64,000 nucleotides of DNA from Clostridium beijerinckii (lineage in GTDB: Bacteria > Bacillota > Clostridia > Clostridiales > Clostridiaceae): assembly GCA_003129525.1 (NCBI GenBank), contig CP029329.1:4090001-4154000 (forward strand). Reading direction: 5' to 3'. Every line of letters starts with the position of its first letter. Position 1 is the stretch's first letter. The translations under genes and the position numbers were made by a program. This document shows, one piece after another, positions 53,195 through 60,670 of the stretch. The notes beneath the pieces are model-generated. The model was not told the DNA's origin. It did no database searches and saw only the letters and a program-made list of their open reading frames with translations.

Positions 53195-54646
53195 TTACCG
53201 ACAGTGTTCTACAGACTGTACATAATATACTCTCCTAACTGTAACTATAACCCCAATTAAGAAAACTACAGATAAGAATAACATAGCAGCTGGCCAAATA
53301 CCAAAAGCATCTTTAATTGTAGAACTATTATTTTGTAGATTTGGAACAATAAAAAACAACCATCCTATAAACAAGACTGGAATTACTTGTGGCATTAGAC
53401 GAAGATAATATCTCCAAGTAGGATGTTGTTTTCGTTTATTCGACCACTCCTTACTCCTCAAAATACCCTTGATACCTAATATCAAGTATATTAGTGTAAT
53501 GAAACCAAGTGATAAATCAATTATCTTAGGCCTAGGAGCTTTAGTATCGGGTATTTGTCCTTCAGTCAATTGAATAATTCCTGAACTAATTTCATATGAG
53601 TGTTCTAATGTAGTTGAAAAGCTATTAAGCATCACAGCTACAGCATATCCACTAGAAGGTACAATATCTTGTTGTGCTTGAATAGTAGATAACGCCCCAC
53701 TATGAGAAATACGTGTTGGTTTAATATTTTGTGAACTTAAAGACCAGCCAAGGCCATATTTTAGGCTTCCAGGTTGAGGAGAATAGGATTCTTCTAGCAA
53801 TGATTTTGAAAGCAACCTTTCTCCATTCATATTTTTTCCCTCATTGGTGTGCATGGAAAGCCATTTTCCCATGTCAGCTGCTGTTGAAATTACACCACCA
53901 GAACCAGCAAACATTTGTTCAAGCTCTGACCAAGGAAGTGCAGTACCATATGCAGTTATATATCCTTGAGATAACCCTTTTACAGGATCACCTGAGTTTA
54001 TGGCTGATAGCGTATCATCCATTCCTAATGGAGAAAATATCCTTTGCTTAAGATATTGTGGAAATTCCATACCGCTTATTACTTCTACTAATCGAGCAAG
54101 TATCCAATAATTAGCATTACTATACAAATATTTATCTCCAGGTTGCCAGTTAAGTTTCCAGTCATGTAGACGGTCCACACCTGCTTTTAAGGTATTGGCT
54201 GGTGGCACAATCGTCGGGCTTGGAATCCCTGATGTATGACTTAACAAATGCCTTATTGTAACTTTTTGCAATCTAGTATCATCCATTATAAGTTCTGGCA
54301 AATACTTAACAACTGGATCATCCAGATTAATTTTCCCTTCATCAACCAATTGCAAAACTGAAAATGCAGTGAAGGATTTGGATACAGAACCTATTCTCAT
54401 TAATGACTTTTCTGTTAAGGGTTTACCTTCAGAATCATGACCATATCCTTTTTCGTATACTAATTTGCCATCTTTTACGATTGCAACGGATGCCCCAGGC
54501 AGTCCGTTACGTTTTATATAGTTAGTGACAAACTCATCAATAGCTTCATTTTCTATAATTGTATCAGCATTAACTGATAAAGGATAAAACGCTAATGGAA
54601 TTAAAAATGTTATTAGTATAAAAATAATATATAGTCTTTTTCTCAT
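53195..54646 (-). CDS. Exported serine hydrolase, class C beta-lactamase family
   Basis: 483 residues. Signal peptide ~5-27; beta-lactamase/PBP4*-like domain ~30-360 with Ser-Lys in RIGSVSKSF (SxxK), Tyr in LYSNANYW (YxN) and HSGAL in place of KTG; C-terminal three TM helices (~375-480: LGFITLIYLILGIKG, VIPVLFIGWLFFIV, AAMLFLSVVFLIGVIV). Probably a D,D-peptidase or esterase at the cell surface. Class C enzymes lack the C-terminal membrane part; this form is seen in several Firmicutes. Confidence 0.87.
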   Translation of the reverse strand: MRKRLYIIFILITFLIPLAFYPLSVNADTIIENEAIDEFVTNYIKRNGLPGASVAIVKDGKLVYEKGYGHDSEGKPLTEKSLMRIGSVSKSFTAFSVLQLVDEGKINLDDPVVKYLPELIMDDTRLQKVTIRHLLSHTSGIPSPTIVPPANTLKAGVDRLHDWKLNWQPGDKYLYSNANYWILARLVEVISGMEFPQYLKQRIFSPLGMDDTLSAINSGDPVKGLSQGYITAYGTALPWSELEQMFAGSGGVISTAADMGKWLSMHTNEGKNMNGERLLSKSLLEESYSPQPGSLKYGLGWSLSSQNIKPTRISHSGALSTIQAQQDIVPSSGYAVAVMLNSFSTTLEHSYEISSGIIQLTEGQIPDTKAPRPKIIDLSLGFITLIYLILGIKGILRSKEWSNKRKQHPTWRYYLRLMPQVIPVLFIGWLFFIVPNLQNNSSTIKDAFGIWPAAMLFLSVVFLIGVIVTVRRVYYVQSVEHCR

Positions 54647-54845
54647 TTCAAAATCTCCTATCTATTGTAATTATAAATCTGAAAGTGACCAGCAGCATTC
54701 TTATAACATATCTTTTCAAACCTATCTTATTAAGTCCAACTGCGAAACTTATAGCATCATCGGGGAAAATGGAAGAAATAATAGCAATATAATTAGTAGT
54801 TCCCCTTTCTTGGATGAAAAATACTGTTCGTACTTATCTAAGATT

Positions 54846-55030
54846 TTAGAACTTACAAATATCTCTATAAAAGTTCTCCAAATCTTTTTCACCATACCAC
54901 TCAATATATTTCTTAAATTCTTCAGCTGAAGACATATAATTTAAAATACCGCTTGATTTCATATAAATAAATATTCCTATGAGTCCAACAATAACTGCTA
55001 GTAGGTAAAAGCAAAGTTTTAATTTATCCT
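54846..55030 (-). pseudogene. Possible TVP38/TMEM64 N-terminal fragment
   Basis: An open stretch without a usable start reads KLKLCFYLLAVIVGLIGIF, then MKSSGILNYMSSAEEFKKYI, EWYGEKDLENFYRDICKF and stop. One TM followed by an EEFKKYIEWYG-like helix recalls the N-terminus of TVP38/DedA-like membrane proteins, but the rest is missing and a TAG lies just ahead of the first Asp-Lys codons. Rated as decayed. The rest of 54647-55349 is non-coding. Confidence 0.35.
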
Positions 55031-55056
55031 ATGCTCATTTTTTATAGAAATAAAAA

Positions 55057-55082
55057 AATGTGAATTCCGAAGAATTCACATT
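55057..55082. terminator. Hairpin in the 54.6-55.3 kb gap
   Basis: AATGTGAATTC / GAATTCACATT with a 4-nt loop. A second inverted repeat around AAACAAATAC / GTATTTGTTT occurs at about 55249-55292 and probably ends the flavodoxin transcript. Confidence 0.55.
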
Positions 55083-55349
55083 GATTGTATAATTAAATTA
55101 TGCTACTAAATAAATCATACATTAAAAATTATAATGAGTTTAATAGTTAAGATCGAGTTACTGACTGATACGGGCCACCTAATTGTCAACCAAGCGGATC
55201 ACATACTTAAATTCCTGAAAAATAATGACTAATTATACAAAGACATAATAAACAAATACATTAGCGTATCGGCTTTCAGCGTATTTGTTTATCTCTTCGT
55301 AAAAATAATCTCATTAAATAAATAAATTCCCCCAAACTATTGGAATTCA

Positions 55350-55823
55350 TTATGATTCATATCCAATTGTCTCAAGCCATTTTGTAACCTCTTCCGATTG
55401 AGCAGTTCCATTTACAGCAATACCAGGTAGAATATTGGACTTTGGGCACTCCCTAGCTATATGATTTTCAATTTGGCCAAATCCACCGCCTCCATGAGTA
55501 CAAAATGGAATTACTGTTTTCCCTGTGAAATCGTGTGCTCTAAGGAAACTCAGAACTGGGGGGGCTAATGTTTTAAGCCAGTTCGGTGAACCTATAAATA
55601 TTGTTTCATAATCTGCTATGGGCTCACCTCCAGATATTAACTTGGGGCAAAATCCTCGAGAAATTTGATTTCTTACTTCTTTACAAGCAGTATTATAATC
55701 AAAAGAATAATTCTTATCAGGAATTAATTCTCTTATATCACCACCAGTCTGGATTGCTATTTCTAACGCTAAATTCGCTGTGTTTTGAAAAAGAGAATAA
55801 TAAACAATCAGTGTTTTGCGCAT
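55350..55823 (-). CDS. Flavodoxin-family protein
   Basis: 157 residues. FMN-phosphate loop IVYYSLFQNTANLA (~5-18), FIGSPNWLKTLAPPVLSFL and CTHGGGGFGQIENHI with the aromatic/Gly loops of flavodoxin_4-type reductases. Carries electrons or reduces a small molecule in the cytoplasm. Preceded by a 130-nt leader and a MerR-type promoter, so it is likely stress- or ligand-induced. A remnant of a second copy lies at 49794-49892. Confidence 0.87.
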   Translation of the reverse strand: MRKTLIVYYSLFQNTANLALEIAIQTGGDIRELIPDKNYSFDYNTACKEVRNQISRGFCPKLISGGEPIADYETIFIGSPNWLKTLAPPVLSFLRAHDFTGKTVIPFCTHGGGGFGQIENHIARECPKSNILPGIAVNGTAQSEEVTKWLETIGYES

Positions 55824-55953
55824 ATATGTTATTTCCTTTCGTAAAATTCCGACTTATCTGGTCGTTTATAAATGATTCATGCCATATTTAAATATGAGGA
55901 ATATAATTAAATCTGCTATGGATACTAAACTATTAGCTTTTAATTATAAATAT

Positions 55954-55984
55954 ATAATACACTATGACCTTACGTCATAGTCAA
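55954..55984 (-). promoter_or_regulatory. MerR-family promoter/operator of the flavodoxin gene
   Basis: Minus strand: TTGACT (55984-55979), long 19-bp spacer, TATTAT (55959-55954). In the spacer lies ACTATGAC-N5-GTCATAGT (55961-55981), with exact 8-bp arms. The 19-bp spacer with a centred dyad is the hallmark of MerR activation by DNA distortion. No merR gene is adjacent in the window. Confidence 0.85.
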
Positions 55985-56097
55985 GTATAAATTTCAGCAA
56001 AATCCAAACCTTAGCGCAAAAATCATCTCAATATTCACTAGGGGGTCTTGGAATTCAGCTAATTTATACTATTACGCTAACATGCAGAGTTTATAGT

Positions 56098-56739
56098 TTA
56101 TTTATACTCTTTCATTAACTGATCTAAACCAGCTTCTGATGTTAACTTTTCAAGATTATTAAATATCTTCTCTTCATCCCAGTTCCACCAATGAAGCTTT
56201 AGCAAAAATTCAACCGTTTCATCGCTAAACCGTTTCTTAATAAATTTAGCTGGATTCCCACCATATATTGTATAAGGTTCAACATTTTTTACTACAGTTG
56301 AGTTAGTAGCAATAATCACGCCATCACCAACCTTAACCCCTGGCATAATAGTTACATTTTCACCTATCCATACATCATTGCCAATCACTGTATCTCCCTT
56401 AAAAGGCAACTGTTCTACTGTTGGAGTGACTTTTTCCCAGCCACCTCCAAAGATATTAAAAGGATAAGTTGTAATCCCATCCATTCTGTGGTTTGCTCCA
56501 TTCATGATAAACTTAACACCCTCTGCAATTGCACAGAACTTGCCTATTATAAGTTTATCCCCCAAGAATTCATAATGATGCTCTATATTATCGTAAAATT
56601 TCTCAGGAGATTTTTTATTATCACTATAATAAGTATATTCTCCAATCTCAACATTAGGTTTTTTAGGCAGGTTATTTATATAACAAACCGTCTTTATATT
56701 TTCATTTGGATATAGCTTTTTCTTGTCTGGTCCTATCAT
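56098..56739 (-). CDS. Vat/CatB-type xenobiotic O-acetyltransferase
   Basis: 213 residues, left-handed beta-helix of hexapeptide repeats (VIGNDVWIGENVTIMPGVKVGDGVIIATNSTVV). Active-site His in MNGANHRMDG; EIGEYTYYSD and FCAIAEGVKF are typical of Vat (streptogramin A acetyltransferase) and CatB. C-terminal FLLKLHWWNWDEEKI is characteristic. Acetyl-CoA dependent. The next gene downstream resembles Vgb, the streptogramin B lyase, which suggests a paired role. Drug specificity cannot be settled from sequence. AAAGGA upstream. Confidence 0.88.
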   Translation of the reverse strand: MIGPDKKKLYPNENIKTVCYINNLPKKPNVEIGEYTYYSDNKKSPEKFYDNIEHHYEFLGDKLIIGKFCAIAEGVKFIMNGANHRMDGITTYPFNIFGGGWEKVTPTVEQLPFKGDTVIGNDVWIGENVTIMPGVKVGDGVIIATNSTVVKNVEPYTIYGGNPAKFIKKRFSDETVEFLLKLHWWNWDEEKIFNNLEKLTSEAGLDQLMKEYK

Positions 56740-56812
56740 AGAGTACTCATTCCTTTCAGCTTTTTATTTTTTCATAATTAATTCATATTTTTATATGAGA
56801 ACTACAGGATTT

Positions 56813-57445
56813 TTAGTAGACTAACTGCCCTATTTTGTTTGACTCTTCAGCAAACCATATTGCTCCATCTGGTCCAAGAACAAGGCCATGTGGTTCTGAA
56901 CCTGGTGTAGGAATTTCATACTCTACAATCTTTCCACAGGATGTAATCCTTCCAATTTGATTACTTCCCCACTCTGTAAACCACAATTCTCCACCTACAC
57001 CAGATACTATTGCATGTGGTTTAGCATTTTCTGTTGGTATCTTATATTCAACAATTTCACCTGATGTAGTAATTCTCCCTATTTTGTTACCCATTATTTC
57101 AACAAACCAAAGTGCATCATCATTATCTGAACAGATTCCTACTGGTCCAGAGGCCTTAGTTGGAATATTGAATTCAGTTATATCTCCATCTAAGGTAATT
57201 CTAACTATCCTGTTACCTTGATTCTCTGTAAACCAAAGTGCATTATCAGGTCCTTCTATAATCATTGAAGGAAATGAGCCTTGAACAGGTAAATTATATT
57301 CAGTAATTTCTCCATTATCTGTAATCCTTCCAATTTTATTACCAGTAATCTCTGTAAACCACATTGCGCCATCAGTTCCTAATGCTATTCCATATGGTCC
57401 TGATTTCTCCATTGGAAGTTTATACTCATTTATCTTTATATTCAT
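56813..57445 (-). CDS. Virginiamycin B lyase-like beta-propeller, five blades
   Basis: 210 residues, five ~42-residue blades (each with LWFTE...GNKIGRIT...GEIxEY). Vgb of Staphylococcus has about 299 residues and seven blades. The Vgb active-site residues (Tyr18, His228, His270, Glu284) have equivalents at Tyr18, His144, His186 and Glu200: spacing 42 and 14 is kept, and the first gap is shorter by 84 = two blades. So exactly two blades are missing while the catalytic set remains. It is 74 nt downstream of the Vat-like gene in the same direction. Activity is uncertain. Confidence 0.8.
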   Translation of the reverse strand: MNIKINEYKLPMEKSGPYGIALGTDGAMWFTEITGNKIGRITDNGEITEYNLPVQGSFPSMIIEGPDNALWFTENQGNRIVRITLDGDITEFNIPTKASGPVGICSDNDDALWFVEIMGNKIGRITTSGEIVEYKIPTENAKPHAIVSGVGGELWFTEWGSNQIGRITSCGKIVEYEIPTPGSEPHGLVLGPDGAIWFAEESNKIGQLVY

Positions 57446-57481
57446 CTATTCATCATCCTTTAATTTTTTATCAAAACAAAA

Positions 57482-57514
57482 AACCTTTCCTAACTATAAA
57501 GTTTCGGAAAGGTT
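57482..57514. terminator. Hairpin upstream of the Vgb-like gene
   Basis: AACCTTTCC / GGAAAGGTT with 15-nt loop; probably the terminator of a minus-strand transcript entering from the NmrA-like gene. The rest of 57446-57858 (413 bp) has another small dyad ATGTCC / GGACAT (~57659-57681) and no gene. Confidence 0.55.
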
Positions 57515-57858
57515 ATAAGTATCACCATGTATATAATTAGCACGAAACAACTATTCTAAAACAAGAACAGTTTATGCGTACTCTATATATACAAGTTAAA
57601 TATGACACAATTATAATTCTATCCAAAACTTATAGTAGTTTAGATTAACACAAACTAACATGTCCTTATAACTATGGACATGCCAAATTCTATCTATACT
57701 ACTGCAATTTCTATAACCTGGATAAAATTATATAATCATTTTAACTAATCACCTCATAATATTTCATTTTTATGCACATAGATTATAAGCCTTTTGAATA
57801 GCATAAGTCAAGAAGTTACCCAGCCCAAACCTGTTGTGTTTAAACCCTAGCTAATTAT

Positions 57859-58713
57859 TCATATATTTTTTAAATACCCTTCAAAATCTGTAGAAAGACA
57901 AACTGGATTAGTTGTTTCATTTTTAGTTTTCCCATCAATAACTGCTTTTGTCATAAGCATAAGATTTTTTGCCCCATCTTTTGAAAATCCTACTTGCAAC
58001 AATGTATTTTCCCACTCTTCAGGCAGCACTTGCTGCAAATCAACATTTCTGTTTAATACATCTTCAAATACTTTGGCTATATCCAAAGAACTATAAGATC
58101 TAGGCCCAGTTATCTCATATATTCTCTGTTGTGGATTTTTGTGCACAATTATATCTGATAAAAATTCAGCAACGTCTGCTGGTGCAATCATAGGCACCTT
58201 CATATCTGGTGGGAAAAAGGTTGGCAGTATTCCATATTCCTTAACTGATTCTAAATATCCAAGCCAATTGCTAAAATAATAAGAAGGTCGGACATAAATT
58301 TGTTCAACATCATCAAGATCAGAGAATATATGCTCTAACATATATGACGCCATTAGATTTCCTGTTCCAGATTCATGCTGTGCTCCATTAGATGATAATC
58401 CCACTATTTTAGTAATCTTGGATGATAAAATTGCTTGTCTATAATTATTTAAAACTATTTGAGTTTCATTTAAAAAATTCTCGCATTGAGGATTTTCAGG
58501 TGTTAGTAGAAAAACCGTATTTCCTCCATGAAAGGCTTTTTTTAAGGCCTGTAAATCAAAATAATTTGCTATAGCAACCTCAACATCCTTATCTTTCAAT
58601 TCTTGTTCTTTAAAATTATTCCTAACAATAGCTCTTACCGGCTGACCTTTCTTTAAAAGATTGTCAATAAGCATTGAACCTATCTGTCCTGTTGCACCTA
58701 ATATTATATTCAT
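57859..58713 (-). CDS. NmrA-like NAD(P)-binding protein
   Basis: 284 residues, atypical short-chain dehydrogenase fold: ILGATGQIGSMLIDNLLKKGQPVRAIVRN with GxxGxxG, then KIVGLSSNGAQHESGTGN and YVRPSYYFSNW. Members such as QorB/NmrA are NADPH-dependent reductases or redox sensors. It is divergent from the WYL regulator at 58899, which probably controls it. AGGAGGAG upstream. Confidence 0.88.
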   Translation of the reverse strand: MNIILGATGQIGSMLIDNLLKKGQPVRAIVRNNFKEQELKDKDVEVAIANYFDLQALKKAFHGGNTVFLLTPENPQCENFLNETQIVLNNYRQAILSSKITKIVGLSSNGAQHESGTGNLMASYMLEHIFSDLDDVEQIYVRPSYYFSNWLGYLESVKEYGILPTFFPPDMKVPMIAPADVAEFLSDIIVHKNPQQRIYEITGPRSYSSLDIAKVFEDVLNRNVDLQQVLPEEWENTLLQVGFSKDGAKNLMLMTKAVIDGKTKNETTNPVCLSTDFEGYLKNI

Positions 58714-58827
58714 GTTACTCCTCCTAATTATATAATATAAATAATTGTATAGTTTTGCTTATACGATTCATCATATCAGCTAAACCGTACTTTGCTTGAC
58801 TTTCCGTTAAGGCTAGTATAAATTATA

Positions 58828-58850
58828 AACATGTCAATAGTTGTCATGTT
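58828..58850. promoter_or_regulatory. Operator dyad between nmrA-like and WYL genes
   Basis: AACATGTCAA (58828-58837), TAG, TTGTCATGTT (58841-58850): arms match at 9 of 10. It is in the 185-bp divergent intergenic region; likely the WYL regulator's own site. Confidence 0.6.
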
Positions 58851-58898
58851 ATATTTAAAATCATTTTTGGTATTTAATAATTCTCATGGAGGAATTTT

Positions 58899-59831
58899 AT
58901 GACAAAAACAAAGTTGCTATTCGAACTGATCATGTACGTAAATACTAAAAGGAGCTTCACTGCTCAAGATATTGCATATGAATTCAATATATCTGTCAGA
59001 ACTGCACATAGATATTTGATGGAGCTCAGCGATTTGGGTGTTCCTTTGTACACTGAGCAAGGAAGAAATGGCGGCTATCGCATATTAAAAAATAGACTTC
59101 TTCCTCCAATAATATTTGATGAGAGCGAAGCATTCGCTATTTTTTTTGCTTTTCAGTCGCTTAAGTATTATAAGTCATTACCATTTGATGTAAATATTGA
59201 TTCAGCTTCTAGAAAGTTATACATTAGTCTTCCTGATGATACGAAAGGTAAAGTGGATCGTCTAGAATTAGTTTTATCTTTTTGGAATCAGAAAAGAAGC
59301 GTTTCTTCTCCATTTTTGACTGATATTATTGAAGCTTCTATAGAGAACCATGTACTAATCATCGAGTATCTATCAAAATCAGAAAATAAAGTCAAAAAGG
59401 TCAAACCAATTGGCGTGTACGCATATAATGGACTTTGGTACATGCCAGCTTTAGATATGGAAAATAATTCAGTTCGTTTATTTCGAGTTGATCGAATCCT
59501 ATCATTAGAGAACTCTAAAATAATTCATAATGTTCCAATAAACTTAGCAGATTGGCTTAATAATCATAAAGTCAACATACCAGTTCGATTATATGTTAAG
59601 TTAACAAGAGAAGGGGTGCGGCAATGTCGAAGTGAACCTTGGTTAGAACCTCATATCACTATAATCAATCCCAATCATGGCTATATTAATACAGAAATTG
59701 ATAAAGATGAGATTGAATTTATTTCTAATTATTTTTTTCAATTAGGTGTAGATGCAAAAGTAATTGAACCACAGGAAATTATAGATAATATTAAACAACG
59801 AGCACATAATATAATTAATCATTATCAGTAA
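58899..59831 (+). CDS. WYL-domain helix-turn-helix regulator
   Basis: 310 residues. N-terminal HTH_11 (FTAQDIAYEFNISVRTAHRYLMELSDLGVPLYTEQGRNGGYRI) then a WYL domain ~130-215 (VLIIEYLSKSENKVKKVKPIGVYAYNGLWYMPALDMENNSVRLFRVDRI) and a C-terminal WCX extension. WYL domains sense a small or nucleotide ligand. Divergent to the NmrA-like gene. GGAGG before ATG. Confidence 0.92.
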   Translation: MTKTKLLFELIMYVNTKRSFTAQDIAYEFNISVRTAHRYLMELSDLGVPLYTEQGRNGGYRILKNRLLPPIIFDESEAFAIFFAFQSLKYYKSLPFDVNIDSASRKLYISLPDDTKGKVDRLELVLSFWNQKRSVSSPFLTDIIEASIENHVLIIEYLSKSENKVKKVKPIGVYAYNGLWYMPALDMENNSVRLFRVDRILSLENSKIIHNVPINLADWLNNHKVNIPVRLYVKLTREGVRQCRSEPWLEPHITIINPNHGYINTEIDKDEIEFISNYFFQLGVDAKVIEPQEIIDNIKQRAHNIINHYQ

Positions 59832-59839
59832 ACTATTTT

Positions 59840-59861
59840 CCCCGCAAACGCGGGGATTTTT
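59840..59861 (+). terminator. Terminator of the WYL gene
   Basis: CCCCGC-AAAC-GCGGGG with T-run, 9 nt after the stop. A second GC-rich dyad, CACTGCCACCA / TGGTGGCAGTG (59954-59987), follows before the TetR promoter. Confidence 0.85.
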
Positions 59862-59990
59862 TATAGGTAGCTAGCATTAGTGGTTCCATTTCATTCATTA
59901 TTGTCTAGTTTCCATTTTCTTACGATTATGCATTAATTGTAACATATTTGAAGCACTGCCACCACGCCATGATTTATGGTGGCAGTGGAA

Positions 59991-60043
59991 TGACAACTTT
60001 GTCATGTGACATACTTGTCATATAAAATAGTTTATGCTATGAT
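59991..60043 (+). promoter_or_regulatory. TetR-gene promoter with tandem TGACA-N4-TGTCA operators
   Basis: Two identical dyads TGACA-N4-TGTCA at 59991-60004 and 60007-60020, offset 16 bp. -35 TTGTCA (60015-60020) is part of the second; 17-bp spacer; -10 TATGAT (60038-60043). Autorepression is inferred. Confidence 0.75.
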
Positions 60044-60065
60044 GTCCTCAAGAGGAGATGATATT

Positions 60066-60653
60066 GTGCCAAAAAATACTTTTAAAAATTTAAATAAAGA
60101 TAAAAAGCAAAGAATTTTCGATGCTGCTATAAAAGAATTTTCTACTAGTTCTTTCAGCGATGCATCTATTAACCAGATTATTAAAGTTGCTGGAATACCC
60201 CGTGGAAGCTTTTATCAATACTTTAATGATAAAGAAGACCTCTATATCTATATGATAGAAGAAATTTCAAATCAAAAGAAAAAGATTATTCCTGAAAAAG
60301 TTTTAAATCCAGATGTTGATTTTTTTGAAACTTTTCTGCAAAAAACTAAAGATTCACTTGAACTTGGCAGAACTAAACCTGAGTACACCAAGATAGGTAT
60401 GCTTATGCAAATGGATAATTGTGAATTTATCGCAAAATTCCGTACTGCTTCCATTGAAAAGTATAGAAAACAACTAGAATATGATAAAGAGCGTGGGCTT
60501 ATAAGGCAAGAAGTTAATACTGATGTAGTTTTAAATATGCTTTTCTCATATACATTGGAAGAATATTTCAAAAGTGGCTTTAATGAAAATGAATATTTAA
60601 ATAAGGTTAAGGATGCTATAAGCATAATAAAAAAAGGAATCAAAGATAATTAA
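60066..60653 (+). CDS. TetR/AcrR-family regulator
   Basis: 195 residues from GTG 60066, with GAGGAG 9 nt upstream. Frame extends up to an ATG at 60006, but that lies inside the promoter/operator region and is rejected. N-terminal HTH: KKQRIFDAAIKEFSTSSFSDASINQIIKVAGIPRGSFYQYFNDKEDLYIYMIEE. C-terminal ligand domain helical. The gene now abuts a truncated rifampicin-phosphotransferase-like gene, which it may once have controlled. Confidence 0.9.
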   Translation: MPKNTFKNLNKDKKQRIFDAAIKEFSTSSFSDASINQIIKVAGIPRGSFYQYFNDKEDLYIYMIEEISNQKKKIIPEKVLNPDVDFFETFLQKTKDSLELGRTKPEYTKIGMLMQMDNCEFIAKFRTASIEKYRKQLEYDKERGLIRQEVNTDVVLNMLFSYTLEEYFKSGFNENEYLNKVKDAISIIKKGIKDN

Positions 60654-60670
60654 GGGTTAATAATAAAATT

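Noticed and set aside
53731..54051. 106-codon plus-strand frame inside the serine hydrolase gene
   Set aside because: Antisense shadow of a clear beta-lactamase-family gene; no ribosome site or family features.
60272..60643. 123-codon minus-strand frame across the TetR gene
   Set aside because: Antisense to conserved TetR coding sequence; Ser/Phe-rich shadow composition.
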